A stretch of 5,448 bases of DNA from an uncultured Collinsella sp. (GTDB taxonomy: Bacteria; Actinomycetota; Coriobacteriia; Coriobacteriales; Coriobacteriaceae), in the NCBI GenBank assembly GCA_900545875.1, contig URAQ01000129.1, forward strand, positions 1 to 5,448. Direction: 5' to 3'. The notes below the pieces were generated by a model. That model searched no databases. It saw only the letters and a list, made by a program, of their open reading frames with translations, and was not told the DNA's origin. Below are positions 1-5,376 of this stretch, one piece after another; the stretch's first letter is position 1; the number at the start of each line of letters is the position of its first letter. The position numbers were made by a program, and so were the translations under genes.

Positions 1-16
1 AACTACACAACGTGAT

Positions 17-32
17 TGATACATCCTGATAC
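17..32. repeat. Phased direct repeat TGATAC-N4-TGATAC, possible response-regulator site
   Basis: Two perfect copies of TGATAC (17-22 and 27-32) are separated by 4 bp, so their starts are 10 bp (one helical turn) apart. OmpR/PhoB-family regulators typically bind such head-to-tail half-sites. The repeat lies about 60 bp past the histidine kinase stop codon, where the target transporter genes of a Bce-like system would be expected to begin just outside the window. Positions 1-90 otherwise show no convincing gene or terminator. Binding by the neighbouring regulator is inference. Confidence 0.3.
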
Positions 33-90
33 CTTTTGCGAAATCCCCAGATCGTCATCGGGACCACATGGATTCAGGCTCCGCGCACGC

Positions 91-1134
91 CTATTCGAAG
101 TAATGCATCTTGTTGGTGGGAAACCCGATGGTCACGGCGAAAAACTCCCCCGGGCGCGCGTCCGCCCGCACGGAAAGCCCCATTTTGCCGCATAGGCGCT
201 TGACCAAGTACAGGCCAATGCCCGTGGCGCGTTTGCCCGTGCGTCCATTGTCACCCGTGAACCCACGATCAAAGACGCGCGGCAGCTCCGCTTGCTCAAC
301 CCCGCAGCCGTCGTCACGGACCTCGAGCTCTACGCGCTCCGTCGCGCGCCCTTCATCCACCAGTCTGCTCGTAAACACGATTTCGGCACCCTCTCCTTGG
401 GCGTACTTCGCGCTGTTCTGGATAAGTTGGCCCAGGATGAACGTCATCCACTTCTCGTCGGTAAACACCTCAAAGTCGAGGTTCTCGCACACCGGGGCCA
501 CGCGCGCCGCGATGAGCTCACGCGCGTTGGCCTTGATCGCGCCCGTCACCAGGGTCTTAAGATCCCAGCGGCGAATCAGGTAGTCACGCTCCACGACTTC
601 CGAGCGTGCGTAGTACAGCGCCTGGTCGATATAGCGCTCCACGCGGGCAAGCTCGCGACCGAGGTCGTCTACGCGCGACAGATCGTCTTCGCTGCCGTCC
701 AGGTTTTCAAGAATCAGATGGGCTGCCGCCAGAGGCAACTTGGCCTCGTGGACCCAGCTTTCGATATAGTCGCGATAATCATCGGTCCGGCGCCGGCCTT
801 CGGCAACCTCGTCGCAGGCAGCTTTGCCCACCCGGCGCAAGACCTCGTACTCAAGCTCGCCCTCGGCATAGGTCGGGCATTGCACCATCTCCTGCACCCA
901 TGCGGGACTCTCGAGTTCCTCTGCCGCGCGCTCCAACTGACGCAGAAAACGGCGACGGCGAGCGTACTCGATCACGATGCCGAGCATACCGAAAATAAAG
1001 GACACGCCAACCGCCACGACCACGATAGAAACGGGTGCGCCGGCGACCGTCAGCACAAAGCAGCTCAGCAGCACGCCGCAGGTCCACACGGCGATGGGAA
1101 GCAGCGCATCTTTAAAGAACTTGCCAAACGACAT
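91..1134 (-). CDS. Intramembrane-sensing (BceS-like) sensor histidine kinase
   Basis: This is the membrane sensor kinase of a two-component system. It autophosphorylates on histidine and passes the phosphate to the regulator encoded just upstream. Two hydrophobic segments (about residues 11-32 and 35-56) are joined by only a few residues, so there is no extracellular sensor domain. This is the hallmark of intramembrane-sensing kinases that detect cell-envelope stress or antimicrobial peptides through a partner ABC transporter. The dimerisation/phosphoacceptor box is SWVHEAKLPLAA with H129, matching the BceS-type SWVHEIKTPI pattern. The ATPase domain shows an N box (QLIQNSAKYA, N240), a G1 box (DDGCGV, 274-279), an F box (VFDRGFTG) and a G2 box (GIGLYLVK, 305-312), so all catalytic boxes are present. 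The 347-residue length fits the family. The start follows AGGGG, which overlaps the regulator's stop region, with 9 nt between the genes, suggesting translational coupling. The true stimulus is unknown, and the transporter is not in the window. Confidence 0.92.
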   Translation of the reverse strand: MSFGKFFKDALLPIAVWTCGVLLSCFVLTVAGAPVSIVVVAVGVSFIFGMLGIVIEYARRRRFLRQLERAAEELESPAWVQEMVQCPTYAEGELEYEVLRRVGKAACDEVAEGRRRTDDYRDYIESWVHEAKLPLAAAHLILENLDGSEDDLSRVDDLGRELARVERYIDQALYYARSEVVERDYLIRRWDLKTLVTGAIKANARELIAARVAPVCENLDFEVFTDEKWMTFILGQLIQNSAKYAQGEGAEIVFTSRLVDEGRATERVELEVRDDGCGVEQAELPRVFDRGFTGDNGRTGKRATGIGLYLVKRLCGKMGLSVRADARPGEFFAVTIGFPTNKMHYFE

Positions 1135-1143
1135 AGCCGGCCC

Positions 1144-1815
1144 CTAGACCGAATAGCCTTGGCCGCGGTGCGTCGTCAAATACCCCTTGATGCCGATTTT
1201 TTCGAGCGTGGTGCGCAGGCGGTTGATGTTGACGGTAAGCGTGTTGTCGTCCACGAAGGCGTCGGAGTCCCACAGGTCCCGCATGATGGCCGGACGCGAG
1301 ACGATCTTGCCCGCGCGGCTCAGGAGCAGCGAGAGGATACGAAGCTCGTTTTTGGTGAGCTCGGTGCTGTCGCCGGTTGCCGTGTTGGTGACCATGGAGC
1401 GCGCGAGGTCGAGCTCCAGCCCTTTGTGGACCAGGGTACTGCGCTCGCCGGCCGCCGCGGTACGGCGCAGCAGCGCGTTGATGCGTGCCACGAGCACGCG
1501 CGCACTGTAGGGCTTGGAGACAAAATCGTCCGCGCCGAGCGTCATGGCCATGACCTCGTCGATTTCGGTCGTGCGCGAGGTGAGGACAATGATGGGAGCC
1601 TCGGATTCGCGGCGAACTTCGTGGCAGATGTGCTGACCGTCTTTGACGGGGAGCGTAAGGTCGAGCAGTACAAGATCGGGCGCAGCGGCCAAGATGTCGC
1701 GTGAAACATGCTCAAACGATTCGCAGGCCTCGACCTCAAAGCCGGCACGCGCAAGGATGTCACCGAGTTCGCGACGAATGGGCTCGTCGTCCTCGACGAT
1801 ATAGATCAATGCCAT
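1144..1815 (-). CDS. OmpR/PhoB-family response regulator (BceR-like)
   Basis: This DNA-binding response regulator is the partner of the downstream histidine kinase. The receiver domain occupies residues 1 to about 115, with acidic pocket E8-D9-D10, phosphoacceptor D52 in LVLLDLTLP, switch T79 in VLTS and K101 in FVSKP. The C-terminal winged helix (about 128-223) shows the ELTKNELRIL segment and the recognition-helix stretch DDNTLTVNINRLR, ending in HRGQGYSV. This pattern is typical of BceR-type regulators. I chose the ATG at 1815, giving 223 aa, because MALIYIVEDDEP is the canonical receiver start and AAGAGGGGAG lies 9 nt upstream. The frame stays open upstream to an ATG at 1944, but those 43 extra residues have no receiver character and would cover the regulatory repeats. 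The gene is first in a two-gene operon and probably activates genes to the left of the window. The family is certain; the BceR-like subtype is likely. Confidence 0.93.
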   Translation of the reverse strand: MALIYIVEDDEPIRRELGDILARAGFEVEACESFEHVSRDILAAAPDLVLLDLTLPVKDGQHICHEVRRESEAPIIVLTSRTTEIDEVMAMTLGADDFVSKPYSARVLVARINALLRRTAAAGERSTLVHKGLELDLARSMVTNTATGDSTELTKNELRILSLLLSRAGKIVSRPAIMRDLWDSDAFVDDNTLTVNINRLRTTLEKIGIKGYLTTHRGQGYSV

Positions 1816-1824
1816 ACGTATCCG

Positions 1825-1834
1825 CTCCCCTCTT
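1825..1834 (-). promoter_or_regulatory. Ribosome binding site deciding the regulator start
   Basis: The minus strand reads AAGAGGGGAG here, 9 nt before the ATG at 1815. This purine-rich Shine-Dalgarno sequence supports the 223-aa start over the upstream in-frame ATG at 1944. Confidence 0.7.
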
Positions 1835-1849
1835 AGTTGTCTTACAGCC

Positions 1850-1855
1850 ATTATT
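1850..1855 (-). promoter_or_regulatory. Candidate -10 element for the two-component operon
   Basis: AATAAT on the minus strand matches TATAAT at five of six positions and is the only AT-rich hexamer well placed for the operon. It would give a leader of roughly 28 nt that includes the ribosome binding site. At 17 bp spacing the -35 position reads ACGCGT, which is not consensus. The promoter would therefore be weak or activator-dependent, if real. Confidence 0.35.
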
Positions 1856-1890
1856 GCCGCGAAGTCGCCGGCACGCGTCTCGCGCGGCAA
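1854..1890. repeat. Inverted repeat TTGCCGCG-N21-CGCGGCAA over the candidate promoter
   Basis: Perfect 8-bp arms (1854-1861 and 1883-1890) flank 21 bp that contain the palindromes GCCGGC and ACGCGT. The repeat overlaps the candidate -10 and its whole spacer/-35 region. It could be a paired operator or a GC-rich hairpin. No T-run follows on either strand, so it is not a terminator. Confidence 0.45.
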
Positions 1891-1900
1891 CAAGGTGACA

Positions 1901-1926
1901 GAACTGTTCGCGAACGAAAGCGTTCG
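1901..1926. promoter_or_regulatory. Cluster of alternating GAAC/GTTC half-sites (operator-like)
   Basis: Four half-sites alternate within 26 bp: GAAC (1901), GTTC (1906), GAAC (1912) and GTTC (1922). They build three overlapping palindromes: GAAC-T-GTTC, the perfect 10-mer GTTCGCGAAC (1906-1915), and CGAACG-AAAG-CGTTCG (1911-1926). The cluster sits about 45 bp upstream of the candidate -10 of the regulator-kinase operon, a typical place for a regulator site. The half-sites resemble those of Gram-positive LexA, but the spacing is wrong for the usual GAAC-N4-GTTC box. Confidence 0.45.
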
Positions 1927-1951
1927 GCACGCCCTCGCTCGCAACGGGCGC

Positions 1952-1977
1952 GGGATTCAAAATGATTGTTTAATCCC
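1952..1977. repeat. Hairpin GGGATT-C-AAA / TTTAATCCC
   Basis: Nine complementary pairs with one bulged C (1958) enclose a 7-nt loop (1962-1968), located between the unknown gene and the two-component operon. It has no downstream T-tract on either strand. Its inner arm overlaps the arm of the neighbouring AAATGATT/AATCATTT repeat, so the two RNA structures could not form together. Confidence 0.4.
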
Positions 1978-1996
1978 CGTCCCAGATAAATCATTT
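1960..1996 (-). terminator. Possible weak AT-rich terminator hairpin of the unknown gene
   Basis: AAATGATT (1960-1967) and AATCATTT (1989-1996) are perfect 8-bp arms around 21 nt. On the minus strand the hairpin begins inside the stop codon at 1995-1997 and its 3' arm runs into TTTT. The stem is AT-rich and the loop is long, so termination would be inefficient. A plain inverted repeat is an equally good reading. Confidence 0.25.
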
Positions 1997-2726
1997 AGCG
2001 GCGGGCGCGGAGCTTTTCGTAGCCGTCGGCAAAGAAGGCGACCGTGGCGGCGTCGGGCTCGGCGGCATCGGCGTCGGTGGCGGAAACCACGCCGTGCTCG
2101 TCGCTCACCAGGAACAGTGCGCCCTTGAGCTGAGCGGGGATATCCACGCGCGTGACCGGCATGTCCTTGGTTTGGGCCAGCTGCTCGATGAGCGTCGCCG
2201 TACCGCACAGGCACTCGTCCGCCGGCGCCACAAAGGCCAGCTCGCCGTTGTTGACGGCAGCGAGCAGCTCGGGTGCCACGCCGGTCTCGTCGGCCTCGGA
2301 GCGGGCCTCGGCAGAACGGGCGCGCAGTGCCTTGGCCGACGTGTCGGCCAGCGGCTCGTACTCCCCCACCGTCATGGCGGCATTGCCGTTCACATCGATC
2401 ACCAGCATGAGCACGCCGTCGTGGGCGGTGTAGTCGCCCTCGGCAAGCGACCACTCAACGTGTTGCTTGGCCCAGCTGAGCATGTTGTTAGTGAGAGGCT
2501 CGCCCTGCACCACGCGCTCGGACAGCGCACGGATGTGGCGGTTGAGCATGGGCACCTTTTTGTTGGATATGCGCCAACGGCACACGAGCGCGGGCTTGTC
2601 GAGCGTGAACTTCTCGACCGCCTCCTGATTAGCGCAAAAGTCCTCGTACGCACGCTGGTCCTCGGCATTGCCAAACAGCTCGGCGTCATCAATCTGGGGC
2701 ATGGTTGTACCTTTCGTGTTAGTCAT
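1995..2726 (-). CDS. Conserved-looking protein of unknown function (243 aa)
   Basis: I do not recognise this protein. It has no signal peptide or membrane segment, so it is probably cytoplasmic. It is acidic and alanine-rich. Residues about 45-125 look like a mixed alpha/beta domain: PALVCRWRISNKKVP, then NRHIRALSERV, then GVLMLVIDVNGNAAMTVGEY. A charged helical linker follows at about 130-147. A second segment includes GELAFVAPADECLCG (161-175, with a CLC pair at 172-174) and ends in a strand-like GALFLVSDEHGVVSATD. The NRHIRAL segment vaguely recalls class IV aminotransferases, but no lysine or phosphate-cup motif can be assigned, so I make no functional call. Codon use matches the neighbours and the frame is clean, so it is a real gene. 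The ATG at 2726 has GAGG 5 nt upstream. The in-frame ATG at 2702 has GAAAGG upstream and is an equally possible start (235 aa). Confidence 0.8.
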   Translation of the reverse strand: MTNTKGTTMPQIDDAELFGNAEDQRAYEDFCANQEAVEKFTLDKPALVCRWRISNKKVPMLNRHIRALSERVVQGEPLTNNMLSWAKQHVEWSLAEGDYTAHDGVLMLVIDVNGNAAMTVGEYEPLADTSAKALRARSAEARSEADETGVAPELLAAVNNGELAFVAPADECLCGTATLIEQLAQTKDMPVTRVDIPAQLKGALFLVSDEHGVVSATDADAAEPDAATVAFFADGYEKLRARR

Positions 2727-2734
2727 TCCGTCCT

Positions 2735-2740
2735 CTTATA
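2735..2740 (-). promoter_or_regulatory. Possible -10 (TATAAG) for the unknown gene
   Basis: TATAAG on the minus strand directly follows the terminator T-run. If used as a -10, transcription would start near the ATG at 2726, which would favour the ATG at 2702 (with its GAAAGG) as the true start, or leaderless translation from 2726. No good -35 is visible within the terminator stem. Confidence 0.25.
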
Positions 2741-2742
2741 CC

Positions 2743-2778
2743 AAAAAGACGGCCCTCCAAACGGAGCAGCCGTCTTTT
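2743..2778 (-). terminator. Intrinsic terminator after purH
   Basis: AAAAGACGGC (2744-2753) pairs perfectly with GCCGTCTTTT (2769-2778). An inner stem, CTCC (2755-2758) with GGAG (2763-2766), closes a 4-nt loop across a small 1x2 bulge. On the minus strand the 3' arm runs into TTTTT, a classical Rho-independent terminator about 30 nt after the purH stop. The symmetric A/T ends mean it could also work on the plus strand. It ends only 16 nt before the first possible start of the next gene. Confidence 0.88.
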
Positions 2779-2806
2779 GCAAAGATTATTTTTTCGGCGT
2801 TCTCGA

Positions 2807-4414
2807 CTAATGGCGGAAATGGCGGGCGCCGGTAAAGACCATCGCGATGCCGTGCTCGTTGCAGGCCTGGATGCTCTCGTCGTCGCGCTTGGAGCCGCCG
2901 GGCTGGATGATGCAGGTCACGCCGTGTGCGGCAAGCACGTCGACGTTGTCGCGGAACGGGAAGAACGCGTCACTTGCGCAGGCAAAGCCGCCCTTCTCCA
3001 CGCCCTCGCGCTCGCAGAAGTCCTCGGCGCGCTCGCAGGCCAGCAGCGCGGAGTCGACGCGGTTGGGCTGACCCGGGCCCATGCCAATACCGGCTTTGCC
3101 CTTGGAGACCAGAATCGCGTTGGACTTGACGCCCTTGCAGACCTTCCAGGCAAACTCGAGCTCTGCCATCTCGGCGTCGGTGGGCTTGCGGTCGGTGGGG
3201 AACGTGAAGGTCGCGGGGTCCTCGGTCACATGGTCGACCTCCTGGACGAGCATGCCGCCGTCAATGGAACGAAGCCCGACCTGGGCGCCATGATCCACGC
3301 CGCCGGTAGCCAGCACGCGCAGGTTGGGGCGCTTGGCCATGCGCTCGAGCGCCTCGGCGGTGTAGCTCGGGGCGATGATGACCTCGACGAACTGCTTGTT
3401 CTGATCGGCAAAGTGCTCGACGAGCTCAAAGGGGACCTCGCGGTTGCAGGCAATGATGCCGCCGAAGGCGCTCTTGGGATCGCAGGCGAAGGCGCGGTCG
3501 TAGGCAGCCGTGATGTCCTCGGCAACGGCGGAACCGCAGGGGTTCTGGTGCTTGAGGATTACGCAGGCCGGCTCGTCGAACTCGCGGACCAGGTTCCAAG
3601 CGGCGTCGGCGTCCAGATAGTTGTTATAGCTGAGCGGCTTGCCCTGGATCTGCTCGGAGCCCACAAGCGGGAACTGCGAGCTCGCGGTGTTCCCGCAGCC
3701 CTCGGCAAAGCGATAGACCGTGGCCTTCTGCTGCGGGTTCTCGCCATAGCGCAGGTCATCGACCTTCTCCAGCGAAATCTCGAGCTTGGCGGAGGTATCC
3801 GCCACGTCGCTTGCCTGGGCGGCGAGCCAGCGAGAGATAGCCGTATCGTAGGCAGCGGTGGTCTGGTAGACCTTCACCTGCAGGCGACGACGGGTGGCAA
3901 GTGTGGTGCAGCCGCCCGTCTCGCGCATCTCGGCCAAGACGGCGTCGTAGTCGGCCGGATCGGAAATGACGGTAACACTCGCGGCGTTCTTGGCGGCAGA
4001 GCGAAGCATGGAAGGACCACCGATGTCGATGTGCTCGATGGCATCCGCGAAGGTGACCTCGGGGTTGGCGACGGTCTTCTCGAACTCGTACAGGTTGACG
4101 ACGACCAGGTCGATCAGCTTAATGCCGTGCTGAGCGGCCTCCTGCATGTGCTGCTCGGAATCGCGGCGGGCAAGCAGTGCGCCGTGAACCTTGGGATGCA
4201 GCGTCTTGACGCGGCCGTCCATCATCTCGGGATAGCCCGTGAACTCCTCGATGGGGGTTACGGGAACGCCCGCGTCCTCGATGGCACGAGCCGTGCCGCC
4301 CGTAGAGATGATCTCGACGCCAAAGTCATCGACCAGCGTCCGTGCGAAATCGACGACGCCCGTCTTATCGGTAACCGAGATCAACGCGCGTGCGATCTTC
4401 ACATCAGATCCCAT
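2807..4414 (-). CDS. purH: Bifunctional AICAR transformylase / IMP cyclohydrolase
   Basis: PurH catalyses the last two steps of de novo purine synthesis in the cytoplasm. AICAR plus 10-formyl-THF gives FAICAR, which is then cyclised to IMP. The N-terminal cyclohydrolase (MGS-like) domain (about 7-155) carries [15 protein letters not shown] (36-50), [15 protein letters not shown] (67-81, K70 being the expected active-site lysine) and [14 protein letters not shown] (130-143). The transformylase domain carries [11 protein letters not shown] (221-231), [17 protein letters not shown], the catalytic KH pair in [11 protein letters not shown] (K288-H289), DPKSAFGGI, and [21 protein letters not shown]. 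The C-terminus is [12 protein letters not shown] followed by FTGARHFRH. The 535-aa length is slightly above the usual 510-530, and the protein is intact. The start has an ideal AGGAGG 5 nt upstream. It stands as a single-gene unit here, with no other pur gene next to it in the window. A palindrome upstream suggests repressor control. Confidence 0.98.
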   Translation of the reverse strand: MGSDVKIARALISVTDKTGVVDFARTLVDDFGVEIISTGGTARAIEDAGVPVTPIEEFTGYPEMMDGRVKTLHPKVHGALLARRDSEQHMQEAAQHGIKLIDLVVVNLYEFEKTVANPEVTFADAIEHIDIGGPSMLRSAAKNAASVTVISDPADYDAVLAEMRETGGCTTLATRRRLQVKVYQTTAAYDTAISRWLAAQASDVADTSAKLEISLEKVDDLRYGENPQQKATVYRFAEGCGNTASSQFPLVGSEQIQGKPLSYNNYLDADAAWNLVREFDEPACVILKHQNPCGSAVAEDITAAYDRAFACDPKSAFGGIIACNREVPFELVEHFADQNKQFVEVIIAPSYTAEALERMAKRPNLRVLATGGVDHGAQVGLRSIDGGMLVQEVDHVTEDPATFTFPTDRKPTDAEMAELEFAWKVCKGVKSNAILVSKGKAGIGMGPGQPNRVDSALLACERAEDFCEREGVEKGGFACASDAFFPFRDNVDVLAAHGVTCIIQPGGSKRDDESIQACNEHGIAMVFTGARHFRH

Positions 4415-4419
4415 GCAGT

Positions 4420-4425
4420 CCTCCT
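4420..4425 (-). promoter_or_regulatory. Strong ribosome binding site of purH
   Basis: The minus strand reads AGGAGG, a perfect Shine-Dalgarno core, 5 nt before the ATG at 4414. It fixes the purH start and predicts high translation. Confidence 0.85.
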
Positions 4426-4488
4426 GTCTGGTACGCCGCCGTGCTCTGTGAGTCGGTGATACGTCGATCTGCAGCGCTCGCGCAGCGG

Positions 4489-4510
4489 CATTGAAAATAC
4501 TGATTCAATG
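4489..4510. promoter_or_regulatory. Operator-like palindrome CATTGAA-N8-TTCAATG upstream of purH
   Basis: Perfect 7-bp arms surround an 8-bp AT-rich spacer (AATACTGA), 75 bp upstream of the purH start. The 22-bp size suits a dimeric helix-turn-helix repressor. On the minus strand it contains TATTTT, a plausible -10 for purH, so a bound protein would block the promoter. It matches neither the Bacillus PurBox (CGAA-type) nor the E. coli PurR site. The regulator is unknown, and control of purH is inferred from position. The rest of 4415-4679 holds only the tandem repeat, the ribosome binding sites and a weak plus-strand -10. Confidence 0.5.
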
Positions 4511-4511
4511 T

Positions 4512-4529
4512 AGCGCATCGAGCGCATCG
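4512..4529. repeat. Tandem direct repeat of AGCGCATCG (2 copies)
   Basis: Two exact adjacent copies (4512-4520 and 4521-4529) start one base after the palindrome at 4489-4510. The second copy runs into the perfect 10-bp palindrome GCATCGATGC (4524-4533). The 9-bp unit is near one helical turn. It may be a second binding site in the purH control region or simply a short duplication. Confidence 0.5.
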
Positions 4530-4613
4530 ATGCACCCCGCAACGGGCGCATGTGCAGAAAAAGTTTGCGAGCGGAGGGGATGGGCACGGTGAGTTCATGG
4601 AACACAGGGGCAC

Positions 4614-4619
4614 CATAAT
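4614..4619 (+). promoter_or_regulatory. Candidate -10 (CATAAT) for the acetyltransferase gene
   Basis: CATAAT matches TATAAT at five of six positions and would place the transcription start about 55 nt before the ATG at 4680. The -35 region (about 4591-4596, GAGTTC) is poor, but it overlaps a small palindrome GTTC-ATG-GAAC (4593-4603). The call is weak. Confidence 0.3.
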
Positions 4620-4679
4620 TAGATGCCAATGGCGTGGTAGAACTGTGCTCGATATGCATCCGCAAAAGAAAGAGGCACC

Positions 4680-5321
4680 ATGGTCTCGCGGGTTCTCTAC
4701 CGACCGTTTGATACCGAAGACTTCGACGCCATCACGCTGATTCTGCAGCAGCTTTGGCATAACAATTCGGATAACGATGAGTACAACCGCCTTGAGGCCG
4801 CGTGCGACCTCGCCTATTGCCTTTCGTCGTCGACGTTTTCGCAGGTTGCCGTAATCGACGGTCAGGCGCGTGGCATTGCGCTCGCGCGTGCGGGGCAGAG
4901 CTCCGGCGCCACCGTCAAGGAACATTGGATGGATACCGAACGCGCGCTGCTATCGCAGATGCGCGAGCTGGAGCCCGATGCCTGCGCCGAGTACCTCTCA
5001 TTTGTGCGCGCAACCATCCGAACCAACAACCGCCTACTCGAGAGCAGCCCGCTACCGCACGACAACGAGGTCACGCTGCTTGCCGTTGATCGCGACGTCC
5101 ACGGCCTGGGCGTTGGCTCGGTGTTGCTCGATGCCGCGGTCTCGTATCTGTCCTCGCGCGGGGCGACAAGGGCGCACCTGTACACCGACTCCAACTGCTC
5201 GTGGAAGTTCTACGAGCTGCACGGCTTTAAGCGCGCGGCCACGCACCGCGCCAACCGCGAAGAGCGCCGTCACGACATGCCGCGCGAAAGCTTCCTCTAC
5301 GAACTCGATCTAACAGCATAG
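4680..5321 (+). CDS. GNAT-family N-acetyltransferase
   Basis: This is a probable acetyl-CoA-dependent N-acyltransferase of the GNAT superfamily; the acceptor substrate cannot be told. Early residues LYRPFDTEDFDAITLIL resemble the beta1-alpha1 entry of GNAT domains. Motif A spans about 130-152: EVTLLAVDRDVHGLGVGSVLLDAA, in which HGLGVG forms the pyrophosphate-binding loop, with H141 replacing the common Arg/Gln. Motif B follows with RAHLYTDSNCSWKFYELHGFKRAA, where Y178 is the usual general-acid position. The protein has 213 residues. This exceeds a minimal GNAT domain (about 150) because of an insert at about 70-125 that may shape the acceptor pocket. It is a soluble protein with no signal peptide. 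GAGG lies 4 nt before the ATG. It is transcribed away from purH and is probably monocistronic, as no gene follows within 127 bp. No strong terminator is visible. Confidence 0.88.
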   Translation: MVSRVLYRPFDTEDFDAITLILQQLWHNNSDNDEYNRLEAACDLAYCLSSSTFSQVAVIDGQARGIALARAGQSSGATVKEHWMDTERALLSQMRELEPDACAEYLSFVRATIRTNNRLLESSPLPHDNEVTLLAVDRDVHGLGVGSVLLDAAVSYLSSRGATRAHLYTDSNCSWKFYELHGFKRAATHRANREERRHDMPRESFLYELDLTA

Positions 5322-5347
5322 GCCCGCCAGTGGCCACAACCTGGCTG

Positions 5348-5376
5348 TTGGGGACAGTCTTGAAGACAACCGGCAA
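5348..5376. repeat. Imperfect palindrome followed by an A6 run, possible decayed intergenic repeat
   Basis: TTGGGGACAGTCTT (5348-5361) and AAGACAACCGGCAA (5363-5376) are complementary at 9 of 14 positions around a central G, with a perfect GTCTT-G-AAGAC core and matching outer TTG/CAA. A6 (5375-5380) and AGGGGCGTCCCT follow. On the minus strand the T6 run could end transcripts coming from the right. It resembles GGGGAC-rich intergenic palindromes scattered in many bacterial genomes. I see no gene in 5322-5448, only this element, the 8-bp palindrome GTGGCCAC (5330-5337) and a short alternating CG run near 5398-5406. Confidence 0.35.

Noticed and set aside
2..58. Minus-strand open stretch starting MTIWGFRKRYQ and running off the left edge
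   Set aside because: It has no ribosome binding site, does not resemble a transporter ATPase start, and is only 19 codons long within the window.
292..1704. Long plus-strand open frame (470 codons) opposite the kinase and regulator genes
   Set aside because: It is antisense to two well-recognised proteins, crosses their gene boundary and has no family motifs. Such frames are common opposite GC-rich coding sequence.
1901..1926. LexA/SOS box
   Set aside because: Half-sites are GAAC/GTTC, but the spacings are 1 and 6 bp rather than the 4 bp of Gram-positive SOS boxes.
1816..1944. 43-residue N-terminal extension of the response regulator from the ATG at 1944
   Set aside because: The receiver fold starts at MALIYIVEDD, a good ribosome binding site precedes 1815, and the extension overlaps the repeats and candidate promoter.
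2777..4459. Long plus-strand open frame (560 codons) opposite purH
   Set aside because: It mirrors purH almost exactly and its Leu/Val/Gly/Ala/Asp-rich translation is a codon-bias shadow. It also runs through the purH ribosome binding site and leader.
4563..4570. E. coli-type PurR half-site (GTTTGCG) upstream of purH
   Set aside because: There is no matching CGCAAAC half next to it, and a LacI-type PurR is not expected from this sequence alone.
4550..4618. 22-codon plus-strand small frame (MCRKSLRAEGMG...) upstream of the acetyltransferase
   Set aside because: The first ATG has no ribosome binding site, the internal ATG at 4580 has one only 2 nt away, and the stop codon overlaps the candidate -10. 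It cannot be told from chance.
5326..5345. GCCAG/CTGGC hairpin as a terminator for the acetyltransferase gene
   Set aside because: The stem is only 5 bp with a 10-nt loop and no T-tract follows on the plus strand.
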